Positions 11,601-18,650 of a stretch of DNA of 64,000 nucleotides are shown here, one piece after another. A program made the translations under genes and the position numbers. The stretch's first letter is position 1. Each line of letters begins with the position of its first letter. Source of the stretch: Ilyomonas sp965199905 (GTDB lineage Bacteria; Bacteroidota; Bacteroidia; Chitinophagales; Chitinophagaceae). The notes under the pieces are model-generated. The model saw nothing but the letters and a program-made list of their open reading frames with translations, ran no database searches and had not been told where the DNA came from. Location: NCBI GenBank assembly GCA_965199905.1, contig OZ241366.1:2728001-2792000 (forward strand). The letters are read 5' to 3'.

Positions 11601-11797
11601 ATAAAGCCTTTTCTATCCTGCGCCAAGCCATACACGGTTCCCTGCGAAAGCCCGTCTTCTACCGTAAGGGTTTCTACATTTACTACCGGCTGCTTGTACT
11701 GCGCGATTACCGGTGTTGGTTGCAGTAAAAAGCAATAAATAAAAAAGAAGCAAATCACACCATGCGGAGCGAGTAATAGGTTAAGCCGGAGTTTCAT
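8669..11797 (-). CDS. Two-component sensor histidine kinase with periplasmic beta-propeller
   Basis: About 1,042 residues. Order: signal sequence (residues 1 to about 24, before VIAQ), Reg_prop-type propeller repeats (DGLSQGTVYGLAQDRKGFIW; VRMILEDSHQRLWIST), a Y_Y_Y domain (YRYKLIPFDNVWHYAG) near 740-800, one membrane helix near 810-830, a HisKA_3 dimerisation/phosphoacceptor segment with LHDEIGSTLSAI (His about 855), and a HATPase_c domain to the end (NNIIKYA, DDGKGFD, NGNGLANM). Unlike the hybrid propeller kinases common in Bacteroidota it has no receiver or DNA-binding domain, so it needs a partner regulator; the only one in the window is at 18015-18650. I prefer ATG at 11797 because the signal peptide starts there; ATG at 11830 would add 11 residues. 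It is divergent from the VCBS gene at 11961. Confidence 0.93.
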   Translation of the reverse strand: MKLRLNLLLAPHGVICFFFIYCFLLQPTPVIAQYKQPVVNVETLTVEDGLSQGTVYGLAQDRKGFIWIATFNGLDRYDGNEFIHFRHDEKDSFSISSNQVRMILEDSHQRLWISTNDNGLNYFDPVARRFYHFLPGKRIVNLVEDAAGGLYVNLDDTLARLTIKPGTKEGLAVEVAFFNVSNSLRSDIITSCRLYADRHRNVFLTARNGLYSLASRGTKQPFFLTKLYSYEEPTELHAGWHIAPQLLTDNQTGKYYLITSRSLMESSDSLFSHPVKVHDGILSYDATFIDNQRRLWYTAKEATRLFNLRTGEETVFLSAADSQGNYFGSLTPQLQDKSGTIWITTPGHGLITYSDDENVFHSLLNGSYVGALKQVGDKDFVAMNKWLVRLTGLRPQVTTLTEKESKNYDYFGFPQDDKKVCWQAEDGTVIAAYNRDYKKVFQSPVEYHTYDVLQANKLPASYPVNLRDTVEHMVHAEYLFLDRDASLWMYHPVNGLVIYNTKTNTYHLVRGEYPCSLRNDTKMRMYEDVNGTMWASVEMGIMTCHKTTGVVRYYLYEPDSTGCSLADKNVTSFCDDPADPQHIIWVGTRNGLSRMNKQTGICRNFGEKDGLPNNVIYDVVPDGKGNLWLSTNGGLSCLNTVTFHFRNFTVGDGLQGSEFNGGATLTMPDGTLVFGGTNGLTYFNPAEIKPLTPPLTLVTDVRIFGKPVKNTSAGNLPVEDMAYATDVSVSYRDNVITFAFTGTDYRKKNSVQYRYKLIPFDNVWHYAGTAHEATYTNLDPGDYTFIAEASNTNGVWGKESEALHLHVLPLWWQTGWFKGLTAATVFLLFYAFYRYRLRKALEVERVRNRIASDLHDEIGSTLSAITLFSDMAKRQSETATPSPQLLQRINETSHKVTQTMRDIVWSVSTKNDSFDKMITHMHEHAAELLNLKDYELHFTVDEKLNSIHLSMEKRQNIYLVYKEALNNIIKYACGRNVWINIYRDKAHLLLSVKDDGKGFDPAMDSNGNGLANMKKRASAIQGSAVIRSVAGCGCEVVIKVPV

Positions 11798-11847
11798 GAT
11801 TGTTAGCGATTGGTGATACGAATATATCATTTTCCGGCCGGTGTTTT

Positions 11848-11886
11848 TATAGACTGAACCAAAGAAAATCTTTGGTTCAGTCTATA
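11848..11886. repeat. Perfect 18-bp inverted repeat between divergent kinase and VCBS genes
   Basis: Arms TATAGACTGAACCAAAGA and its exact complement flank a 3-nt loop (AAA). It ends 17 bp before the upstream candidate start of the kinase (11830) and 9 bp before operator copy 2. Neither strand has a T-run after it, so it does not look like an intrinsic terminator. It may be a cruciform-type operator, a 5'-UTR hairpin in the kinase mRNA, or the remnant of a mobile element end. Confidence 0.85.
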
Positions 11887-11894
11887 TTCTCAAA

Positions 11895-11944
11895 AATCCC
11901 CCTGTTTGGGGGATTGATAAATAATAGCAGAAGCGATAATTTTA
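11895..11944 (+). promoter_or_regulatory. Operator-promoter element, copy 2 (drives VCBS gene at 11961)
   Basis: AATCCCCC (11895-11902), TGTTT, GGGGGATT (11908-11915); TTG at 11914-11916; 20 nt; TAATTTTA at 11937-11944. The 21-bp palindrome is identical to copies 1 and 5. The start codon lies only 17 nt after the -7 box, so the leader would be about 10 nt. The palindrome sits 98 bp from the divergent kinase start; read leftward, no TTG/-7 pair follows it, so the rightward gene is the better target. Confidence 0.8.
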
Positions 11945-11960
11945 TCGCCAAAAATTACCT

Positions 11961-13493
11961 ATGCTGAAAACTAACTTTACTTTTTTCTCTTTCAATCATT
12001 TTTCCCGCAGCCGTCGAAGTATAAAAAGAGCCAGGCTGGCAGCCAGAAAAAAAGCAGGCAAGCCGGTTTCGATATCACAATCTTTGTTGAAAAGCACTGC
12101 AGCTGTTTGCCTGGCAGTTGCCCTGCAATACTCTGCTTATGCGCAATGTAACCAGTTTAAGAATGCCGATGCAGCCAACCTCATAACACCGCTATTACCG
12201 GAAGGTACGCGTGTTGCTTCCATCAACTTTGCGGACATTGATGGTGATGGTGACGAGGATTGCTTTGTGAGCGATTATGCAACGGGCAATATGTTGTTTT
12301 ATAAAAATGCAGGCGATGCCAAACATCCTTTTTTTCAGAAAAGCAATGGCTCTGGTTTCGACCCAAAATATACCGTAGAGCCAACGCCTTACACACAATT
12401 TGTAGATATTGATGGCGACGGCGACTTAGATTGTTTCATCTCCGAATATTCCTTCGGATATCATTATGTGCATATCACATTTTATGAAAATAAGGGCACG
12501 CTACAATCGCCGCAGTTTGTAGAGAACAGTGCTAAAAATCCTGTAGGCAATGTCCGGGAGCCGAACTTCATTCCTTTTTTATTTATTGACTTTGATGGTG
12601 ATGGCGATTATGATTTTTACTATAACAGCCATGATTATTATGGATTTAATGGCTACCAGAATGTAGTAAGAAACACAGGTACGGTTCAAAACCCTGTCTT
12701 TGCCCAATACTATAGCTCTAAACCCGGCGAAACGGATCGCACTTATTTTGATTGGAATAAAGATGGATTGCTTGACTACTTTGAGTGGAATGATCTCGGA
12801 GCCGTGTACTTCCGCAATGTAGGGCCAAAACTAAACCCGAAGTATGTGCCCGACACAGCCAGCGCACCTAATTTTGCCAACCGCCGTGCGCCCTACCGCT
12901 TTACCGATCTGAACGGTGATGGCGCGCCGGAAGTATTTACGCCCGATGCGCATTACTCAACCATCGCTCCGGTGGCTGTCATTCAGGCAAGTGTGGTAAG
13001 ATCGGGTAATAAAAAGGCAGTGAAATTATCCAGCAAAAACCAGTCGACTTCCTTTACTTATCAATGGCTATACAATGGTAAAGAGCTGCCAGCCGCTACG
13101 AATATTTATCTCTTAACTATGAGAGAAGGCACATATACATTACTGGTAACCGATAGCTGCGGCACCGGTGTTTCCCTGAATTATGTATTGAAAAATCCGA
13201 GTGCCATGAGTGAGCCTGCCGGTGAAAAATTAATTACTGCACCCATAGCTTCGGTTGTTCAGGTAAAAGCTTTTCCGAATCCTTTTGCCAATGAGTTTAC
13301 CATACAATTGCCTTCCTCACAAATTAAGAAAAGCACCATCCGCATTACTGATTTGGCAGGGAGGGTGATGCTCTCGCAAACTACAACGGCAGGTTCTGTC
13401 AAAACCGGCAATACGCTGCAGAAAGGCATGTACCTGTTGCAGGTATGGCAAGGAGACAAAATGATTTATCACATTACACTTCTCAAGCAATAA
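11961..13493 (+). CDS. VCBS/FG-GAP repeat protein with T9SS type A sorting domain
   Basis: 510 residues. An unusually long, Arg/Lys-rich N-region (about 35 residues, RSRRSIKRARLAARKK) precedes the hydrophobic signal core and YAQ cleavage near residue 62. The mature part has calcium-loop repeats of FG-GAP/VCBS type (DIDGDGDEDCF, DIDGDGDLDCF, DFDGDGDYDF, DLNGDGAPEVF), a short Ig-like stretch (YQWLYNGKEL), and a C-terminal T9SS type A domain starting FPNPFANEFT and ending with YLLQVWQGDK. I infer secretion through T9SS and attachment to the cell surface. The start is fixed by operator copy 2 just upstream and by the absence of another Met before the signal core. Paralogue of the protein at 13971-15515: both mature proteins begin with a QC..F.NADAAN-like motif. 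Ligand unknown. Confidence 0.92.
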   Translation: MLKTNFTFFSFNHFSRSRRSIKRARLAARKKAGKPVSISQSLLKSTAAVCLAVALQYSAYAQCNQFKNADAANLITPLLPEGTRVASINFADIDGDGDEDCFVSDYATGNMLFYKNAGDAKHPFFQKSNGSGFDPKYTVEPTPYTQFVDIDGDGDLDCFISEYSFGYHYVHITFYENKGTLQSPQFVENSAKNPVGNVREPNFIPFLFIDFDGDGDYDFYYNSHDYYGFNGYQNVVRNTGTVQNPVFAQYYSSKPGETDRTYFDWNKDGLLDYFEWNDLGAVYFRNVGPKLNPKYVPDTASAPNFANRRAPYRFTDLNGDGAPEVFTPDAHYSTIAPVAVIQASVVRSGNKKAVKLSSKNQSTSFTYQWLYNGKELPAATNIYLLTMREGTYTLLVTDSCGTGVSLNYVLKNPSAMSEPAGEKLITAPIASVVQVKAFPNPFANEFTIQLPSSQIKKSTIRITDLAGRVMLSQTTTAGSVKTGNTLQKGMYLLQVWQGDKMIYHITLLKQ

Positions 13494-13507
13494 ACCACCT
13501 ATGCAAG

Positions 13508-13539
13508 AGCGGCTGACTAAGTCAGCCGCTTCTTTTTTT
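13508..13539 (+). terminator. Intrinsic terminator after VCBS gene 1
   Basis: AGCGGCTGAC / GTCAGCCGCT with loop TAA (13508-13530), followed by TCTTTTTTTC. Confidence 0.85.
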
Positions 13540-13569
13540 CTTTATCCTTATACCTATAGTTATAAAAAT

Positions 13570-13845
13570 TTATACAACTACGCTTGTTGGTATCGGTTTC
13601 ATCACAAAAGGCGCCCCTATTTCTAACCTCGTGCCGACGTTGCCAGGATGATATATGGCAAAACGGAACTTATTCTGCGCGCACCGCTTTTCCATATTAT
13701 GCAAACCGTGATGGGCGACATTTTTATCGGGTTCTTTCCAGTTACCATCATCAATAAGAGAAAAAACGAAAAACTCGTTTTGCTGCGTAAAATACACCTT
13801 TACGTCTTTTGCGCCGGCATGCTTTGCGGCAATTGTAAAGTACAT
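13570..13845 (-). pseudogene. Remnant of a histidine kinase (HATPase C-terminal part)
   Basis: The 91-residue frame aligns by eye with the last ~90 residues of the intact kinase at 18647-19936: AAKHAGAKDVKVYFTQQNEF versus VVKHAKASEVVLKLTQQDDH, then FSLIDDGNW/FSLTDNGTW, HHGLHNMEKRC/HHGLSNMEKRC and GTRLEIGAP/GTRVEIAVP. The N-terminal sensor, phosphoacceptor and N-box regions are missing, and stops lie just upstream (TAG TAG before the first Met). It is the tail of a deleted or decayed paralogous kinase, still in divergent orientation 57 bp from operator copy 3. An alternative, a free-standing half HATPase domain with a function, seems unlikely without the N box. Confidence 0.8.
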
Positions 13846-13902
13846 TATCTACTAAAACAGGTTCATCTACATTTCTTTCACCCAAAGAACTTTTTATCTA
13901 AA

Positions 13903-13952
13903 AATCCCCCTGTTTGGGTGATTGACAATCGGCGGCTGAACAATTAGTTTTG
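13903..13952 (+). promoter_or_regulatory. Operator-promoter element, copy 3 (drives VCBS gene at 13971)
   Basis: AATCCCCC (13903-13910), TGTTT, GGGTGATT (13916-13923, one mismatch in the right arm); TTG 13922-13924; 20 nt; TAGTTTTG at 13945-13952, the best match to TAnnTTTG of the five copies. The -7 box overlaps a possible TTG start codon at 13950, which is why the gene start is placed at the ATG at 13971. Confidence 0.82.
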
Positions 13953-13970
13953 TTTTATAAAACACCTTTT

Positions 13971-15515
13971 ATGAAACAATTCAACATTCTGTTTCCCTTC
14001 ATTTCTTATATCCCTAACCTGCACAGTCTATTTATCACTGACGAACCAAAATTTTCTGATCGCTGCTGGCAGAGAATTACAGCGCAGCTTCGTTTAAAAA
14101 CGATTGCCATGGCTGCGATATTCCTTTCCCTGTCGTACCTGCCGGCGGCTGCCCAGTGTGATACCTTTTACAATGCCGATGCCGCCAACCAGGTTCTGTA
14201 TACTTATCCCTTTAACCTGATGGGAACGGGCTTAGCCTTTACGGATATTGACAATGATGGCGACCCCGATTGTTATATAGTGAACAATGGCATTTCTTTT
14301 ATTCATTTCGAAAACAAAGGCAGTGCTAAGCATCCGTTTCTTGACTATAGTGATTTGAGAGCACCCGATCTGGGATATTATACAATTCAGAATAACTGGT
14401 GGATTGAGGATATGGATTTTACCGACCTTGATGGCGATGGCGATAAAGACTTCTTCCTGTCGCAGAGCTACTATTTCCATCATGGTCAAACAAGCTCTAC
14501 AGACACTGCATTCCGGTACTATCAAAACACAGGTACGCCGGCGGCGCCTTCTTTTACTGAAAATGATACTGCCAATCCGCTTCCTGCGGCTATTCTGGAT
14601 AGCATTGGAGCAGGTCGTTTTACTTTTTATGACATAGACAAAGATGGCGATCTTGATTTCACCTATCGCAGCATAGGCGGCATCCTTATCATCTACATGA
14701 ACACCGGCTGCAAAACGGCGCCGTACTTTACTTACTACACCTCTTTTGCAGTGTCTGCCAACAGCAAGCCTCAATACTTTGACTGGAACCGGGATGGATT
14801 GCCGGATCTGTTCATTGGCGGGCAGCTGTACCTGAATGTGGGAACCTTATCTATACCATCTTTTACAGCGGCTTCTTCAACGCCATTTTCTGGCAACGGA
14901 ACGCCTTATATTGTAACTGATGTAAACAGCGATCTATCGCCTGAGGCGTACACATTCAGCGGCAACATGAGCACTCTTGCACCGCAGCCGGTAATAGATA
15001 CAGTGGTGCAAAAGATCGGCAACTCCTCATTTATTAAATATTATAGCCACCAGCAATTGCCCGGCTATACGTATAGCTGGTTGTACAATGGCAAACCGGT
15101 TGCGGGCTATCACAAACCATTTATCGCTGCCGAAAAGCGTGGCTTTTATACACTGGAAATTACGAACAACTGTGGCACCGGCGTTTCCCTGCCCCATTTT
15201 ACATACAGCCGGTTTGGCTTTTTCGCCATTACTGCAAAGGAGAAAAAAGCAACATTGTCTATCGAGCCTCCTGCGGTTTCCATTGCAGCTTATCCCAACC
15301 CGTTCAGGAGCGAGCTAACGGTTACGTTGCCTCCGGCAAAAGAGAGCGTAAAAACGATGGTCACGCTTACTGATATGGCTGGCAGGCGTTTGCTTTCGCA
15401 AACGGCATTCAATGGCAGCTTCAGGATTGGCGCGGCTTTGCAAAAAGGCATGTACCTGCTGCAGGTATGGCAGGGCGGTAAAGTAGTGCACCATCAATTG
15501 GTGGAGAAGCAATAA
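13971..15515 (+). CDS. VCBS/FG-GAP repeat protein with T9SS type A sorting domain (paralogue 2)
   Basis: 514 residues from ATG at 13971. The N-region before the signal core is long (about 45 residues); the core MAAIFLSLSYLPAAAQC follows. Mature part: FG-GAP/VCBS loops (DIDNDGDPDCY, DLDGDGDKDFF, DIDKDGDLDF, DWNRDGLPDLF), Ig-like YSWLYNGKPV, then a T9SS type A domain (YPNPFRSELT ... YLLQVWQGGK). It matches the protein at 11961-13493 over its whole length, including the C-terminal LQKGMYLLQVWQG block, so the two are tandem duplicates separated by a kinase remnant. A later start at 14109 would leave a signal peptide with no positive charge and is less likely. Transcribed from operator copy 3 with a leader of about 12 nt. 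Confidence 0.92.
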   Translation: MKQFNILFPFISYIPNLHSLFITDEPKFSDRCWQRITAQLRLKTIAMAAIFLSLSYLPAAAQCDTFYNADAANQVLYTYPFNLMGTGLAFTDIDNDGDPDCYIVNNGISFIHFENKGSAKHPFLDYSDLRAPDLGYYTIQNNWWIEDMDFTDLDGDGDKDFFLSQSYYFHHGQTSSTDTAFRYYQNTGTPAAPSFTENDTANPLPAAILDSIGAGRFTFYDIDKDGDLDFTYRSIGGILIIYMNTGCKTAPYFTYYTSFAVSANSKPQYFDWNRDGLPDLFIGGQLYLNVGTLSIPSFTAASSTPFSGNGTPYIVTDVNSDLSPEAYTFSGNMSTLAPQPVIDTVVQKIGNSSFIKYYSHQQLPGYTYSWLYNGKPVAGYHKPFIAAEKRGFYTLEITNNCGTGVSLPHFTYSRFGFFAITAKEKKATLSIEPPAVSIAAYPNPFRSELTVTLPPAKESVKTMVTLTDMAGRRLLSQTAFNGSFRIGAALQKGMYLLQVWQGGKVVHHQLVEKQ

Positions 15516-15531
15516 GTCTTTTTTGCCGAAA

Positions 15532-15610
15532 GAAAGCCCCCGGGAAGAGTCAGCCTTCGCCGGGAGCTTTCTTTATGAATAACCTGCTCCTTTGCAAAAG
15601 GAGTGAGCAG
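15532..15610 (+). terminator. Two consecutive hairpins after VCBS gene 2
   Basis: First hairpin 15532-15571: GAAAGCCCCCGG pairs with CCGGGAGCTTTC, followed by TTT. Second hairpin 15584-15610: CTGCTCCTTT pairs with AAAGGAG(T)GAGCAG, followed by CTTTCTTTTT. Together they separate the VCBS gene from operator copy 4. Confidence 0.75.
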
Positions 15611-15636
15611 CTTTCTTTTTCGGATAGCATTTGAAA

Positions 15637-15686
15637 AATCCCCCCGTTTGGGTGATTGACTTTGTTTGCAGGGCTTTCTATTTTTA
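15637..15686 (+). promoter_or_regulatory. Operator-promoter element, copy 4 (drives 31-aa ORF and surface protein genes)
   Basis: AATCCCCC (15637-15644), CGTTT, GGGTGATT (15650-15657); TTG 15656-15658; 20 nt; TATTTTTA at 15679-15686. Same right-arm mismatch (GGGTG) as copy 3 and one change in the spacer. First ATG downstream is 15714. Confidence 0.8.
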
Positions 15687-15713
15687 CCGCAGCAAACCAA
15701 AAGCACGCCTCAC

Positions 15714-15809
15714 ATGAAAACGTTTACCCGCTTCTTTCTCTATTTCCTGATGGTGCTTTGCGGCGATGATGTGATGGAATCAGGTTACAAGAACCGGGAA
15801 GACAATTAA
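15714..15809 (+). CDS. Possible 31-aa leader ORF
   Basis: First ATG after operator copy 4, about 20 nt after the predicted transcription start. It encodes MKTFTRFFLYFLMVLCGDDV plus 11 more residues: a signal-like hydrophobic start followed by a charged tail. Its first bases (CACATGAAAACGT) repeat at the start of the next gene at 15878, so it may be a duplicated or abandoned signal-peptide start rather than a real small protein. It ends 68 nt before that gene. Confidence 0.35.
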   Translation: MKTFTRFFLYFLMVLCGDDVMESGYKNREDN

Positions 15810-15877
15810 AAACCTTATCCGACAAGAGAATAAATAATAAAGTTTCCATTTTGATAATAAACACAAAAACAACACAC

Positions 15878-16822
15878 ATGAAAACGTGTACACTCTGCCT
15901 CCTGTTCCTCTTTGTGCTTTTCATTTCTTTCCAGGCCCGCAGCCAGGTAAAGATTGGTGACAACGCCAAAAGCATCAACCCTAATTCTTTATTAGAACTG
16001 GAAAGCAGCACCAAAGGTCTTCTGCTTCCGCGCCTTACCAATGACCAGATTAAAGCGATGGCCAATGTACCGACTGGTATGTTGCTGTTCAGCATTACTG
16101 ACAGCGCCCTTTATGTGCGGAGAGATACCGGCTGGGCGGTATTGGGACTGAAAACCGGTTCTACCGATTCAAGCTGGACTCGCAGTGGTGGTAATATTGT
16201 TACTGCCAATGGCACAACAAAAGTGGGCATTGGTACCACTACGCCCTACTCGCAGCTGTCTAACACGCCGGATAATATTTATGACAAGGAAGGCTACGGC
16301 GGCAACACGGAAAGTTCGCTTGCCTGGCGCAGCAGTGGTTTCGGCTATGTGGGGATGTTCACAAATGTTGGCGGAAGCCGTGGTTTATTGGTCAGAACTG
16401 CGGTTCAGGGCAATGGCAATGCATTTGAGGTGGATGCGGCTGACAGCAGTCTGCTAAATGTGCTAAGCACTGGCAATGTAGGCATCGGCACTGCTACGCC
16501 TGCTGCCAAACTGGACGTGAAGGGCGATATTCATTATTCCGGTACGTTGGATATGGGAATCGTCGATTCTGTAGTAAATTATAATGCGCCCGGCTTCAAT
16601 TCACTTTCTTCTGTTACTGTTGGATGCCCCACCGGATACAAGCTGATTGGCGGTGGCGGAGGTCACCGGTACTTAAATGATGATGCAAAAAATGTAATTA
16701 TCAATTACAGTGGCCCTGATCCTGATAACTTAAACCGCTGGAAAGTGTTACTAACGAACAACAGACCTGCCAATGAGCCAAGGGCTATACAGGTATACTC
16801 CATTTGCGCTAAAGTAAAGTAG
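15878..16822 (+). CDS. Exported surface protein with VGIGT (tail-fibre-like) repeats
   Basis: 314 residues. Signal peptide MKTCTLCLLFLFVLFISFQARS then QVKIGDNAKSINPNSLLELE, a start typical of Bacteroidota secreted proteins with fibre-like repeats. Two KVGIGTTTP/NVGIGTATP motifs (about 107 and 206) and AKLDVKGDIHYSGTL show the repeat family also found in phage tail fibre/endosialidase-chaperone-associated proteins; here no C-terminal peptidase_S74 domain is seen. The last ~90 residues (GCPTGYKLIGGGGGHRY...) resemble a small C-terminal beta domain. No T9SS tail. ATG at 15878 is chosen because the signal peptide begins there. It is followed after 33 nt by the next gene, so the two are probably cotranscribed from operator copy 4. 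Confidence 0.8.
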   Translation: MKTCTLCLLFLFVLFISFQARSQVKIGDNAKSINPNSLLELESSTKGLLLPRLTNDQIKAMANVPTGMLLFSITDSALYVRRDTGWAVLGLKTGSTDSSWTRSGGNIVTANGTTKVGIGTTTPYSQLSNTPDNIYDKEGYGGNTESSLAWRSSGFGYVGMFTNVGGSRGLLVRTAVQGNGNAFEVDAADSSLLNVLSTGNVGIGTATPAAKLDVKGDIHYSGTLDMGIVDSVVNYNAPGFNSLSSVTVGCPTGYKLIGGGGGHRYLNDDAKNVIINYSGPDPDNLNRWKVLLTNNRPANEPRAIQVYSICAKVK

Positions 16823-16855
16823 GCGACTATTTATAATATTACTTAATACAGCATT

Positions 16856-17869
16856 ATGAAAATGATCATTAATTGTTGGGTGGTTTGTTGCCTGCTGGTT
16901 ATACCCACGCACTGGCTTCAGGCACAAAACATCATTTCTATCGCCGATGGCAGCGGTTTATATATTCAGTCAGGCGCTTCTGTCTCTTTCGACAGCCTTG
17001 TGCTTTCCCCGTCGGCCGATGTGCTGATGACGCCCACTGACATTACCAAAAGCATGGCGTTGCTTCACGATGCTACGGGTACGCACATCAACCGCGTGTA
17101 TCAGTTTTCTCAGCCCGTTGCCGGCTTTAGCGGCACTATTGGCTTTGGCTACCAGAATGAGGAATTGAACGGGCTTCCCGAAAATACACTCGTGTTGAAT
17201 GCTTATACCGGCAATAGCTGGGCAACTTTTCCCGATGGCGCGACGCGCGATGCGGATAACAACTACGTTACCACGCCCGGCTTGTCAAACATCAGCTTGG
17301 ATGAGCTGACGCTGACCAGCAATGGCGCTGTACTTCCGCTGCAGTGGATATCTCTGAACGCCACGCGCAATAATGCTCTTAGCCTCATCACCTGGACCAC
17401 TGCGCAGGAAGTAAACTGCAAATACTACCAGGTGCAGAAAAGCACAGACACCCGCAGCTGGCAAAACGTTGGTAACTCTGTAGCTGCTCACAACAGCGCA
17501 AGCGGCTTCAACAACTACAGTCTAACTGATGCTACCTTCCTCGATGGCATAGCTTATTACCGCATTGTGCTGATGGATGTAAATGGTAAAACGAGCTATT
17601 CTACAATTGTATCGGTAAAGGATATAAGCAATAACCAGGTTGTTGTTTATCCTAACCCGGTTACAGATGTAGTTAATGTGAGAGTTAGCGGCAACAGCCT
17701 GATTAAAAGGGTGAAAGTGTTTGATGCTGCCGGTAAGCTATTGATTATAAAAGAAGGCAGCAACAGCAATGTGTACAGCTTCAACGTAAGTGCATTGGCT
17801 AGTGCCTTCTATATGATGTCAATAGAAACGGATACGGGCAAATTGTCGAAAGGATTTATGAAACAATAA
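16856..17869 (+). CDS. T9SS type A sorting domain-containing protein
   Basis: 337 residues. Signal peptide MKMIINCWVVCCLLVIPTHWLQAQ, an N-terminal beta-rich region, an Fn3-like module (residues about 175-245: LPLQWISLNATRNNALSLIT, CKYYQVQKSTD, AYYRIVLMDVNGK) and a C-terminal T9SS type A sorting domain (VVYPNPVTDVVNVRVSG ... KGFMKQ). I infer export by T9SS. It lies 33 nt downstream of the VGIGT-repeat gene and ends in front of a double terminator. Specific role unknown. Confidence 0.88.
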   Translation: MKMIINCWVVCCLLVIPTHWLQAQNIISIADGSGLYIQSGASVSFDSLVLSPSADVLMTPTDITKSMALLHDATGTHINRVYQFSQPVAGFSGTIGFGYQNEELNGLPENTLVLNAYTGNSWATFPDGATRDADNNYVTTPGLSNISLDELTLTSNGAVLPLQWISLNATRNNALSLITWTTAQEVNCKYYQVQKSTDTRSWQNVGNSVAAHNSASGFNNYSLTDATFLDGIAYYRIVLMDVNGKTSYSTIVSVKDISNNQVVVYPNPVTDVVNVRVSGNSLIKRVKVFDAAGKLLIIKEGSNSNVYSFNVSALASAFYMMSIETDTGKLSKGFMKQ

Positions 17870-17886
17870 ACATCTTGTTTGGATTG

Positions 17887-17953
17887 AACGTCCGTCATTG
17901 TATGGCGGACGTTTTGGTTTGAACCGTCCGCTGTTTCTACAGCGGACTTTTTT
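17887..17953 (+). terminator. Tandem terminator between convergent genes
   Basis: AACGTCCG/CGGACGTT (17887-17913) is followed by GTCCGCTGT/ACAGCGGAC with a 4-nt loop (17926-17947) and TTTTTT. It closes the operon that starts at operator copy 4. Confidence 0.85.
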
Positions 17954-18014
17954 ATATTGTTATGTTGCCATTAGCTTTCTTACTCACCACTCACTTCTCA
18001 CCTTTCACCCCTCA

Positions 18015-18650
18015 CTACCACGTCCCCATAATCCACTTATTACTGCTTGCTATTTTCAGTGCTTCGGCTTTGTTGTTTACCGCCAGCTTTTCGTAGATAT
18101 TCTTGATGTGGCTTCGCACAGTTTCCTTGCTTACAAATAGCTCAGTGGCAATCTTTGTATAGCTCTTACCCTGTGCCACCGCCTGCAGCACTTCTGCCTC
18201 ACGACCAGAAAGAGGTGATTCTTTCTTCTGTTGGAATGATTGTACAACCATTTTGGCAATTGACAAACTCATGGGCGCGCCGCCGGCAAAGGCATCGCTG
18301 ATGTTGCGCACAATGTCTTCCGTGTTCGAGTTCTTGATGATGTAGCCACCCGCACCCGCGCAAAGCGAGCGGAATACCTTCTCTGTATCTTCAAACACAG
18401 TGATGATGATAACGATGCACTTCGGCATCTGCTTTTTGATGATGGCTGTGCCTTCAATACCGCTTATGCCACCTGGCAGTTCAATATCCATCAGTACGGC
18501 ATCGGGCGCATCTGTTTGCAGATTGCGCAGCGCAGTTTCGCAGTGGTTGTAGTGGTTGATCACTTCAAATTCTGCAGTGCTGTTGAGCAGGGTAGTAAAT
18601 CCTTCGCGGATTTCGGAGTTGTCTTCTACAATGATGATTCGCTTTTTCAT
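18015..18650 (-). CDS. NarL/LuxR-family response regulator
   Basis: 211 residues. The receiver domain (about 1-120) keeps every key residue: acidic pair E9/D10, phosphoacceptor D55 in LMDIELPG, T84 and K106. A LuxR-type helix-turn-helix fills residues 146-205 (LSGREAEVLQAVAQGKSYTK ... VRSHIKNIYEKL). The start overlaps the end of the kinase gene 18647-19936 by 4 nt, so the pair is translationally coupled. As the only DNA-binding regulator in the locus it is the best candidate to bind the five 21-bp palindromes at 8542, 11895, 13903, 15637 and 20040: NarL-type regulators bind inverted repeats as dimers. That link is inference. It could also serve the orphan kinase at 8669-11797. Confidence 0.95.
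   Translation of the reverse strand: MKKRIIIVEDNSEIREGFTTLLNSTAEFEVINHYNHCETALRNLQTDAPDAVLMDIELPGGISGIEGTAIIKKQMPKCIVIIITVFEDTEKVFRSLCAGAGGYIIKNSNTEDIVRNISDAFAGGAPMSLSIAKMVVQSFQQKKESPLSGREAEVLQAVAQGKSYTKIATELFVSKETVRSHIKNIYEKLAVNNKAEALKIASSNKWIMGTW

Noticed and set aside
13950..13970. TTG start for the second VCBS gene
   Set aside because: The TTG is part of the -7 box TAGTTTTG; ATG at 13971 is the first usable start.
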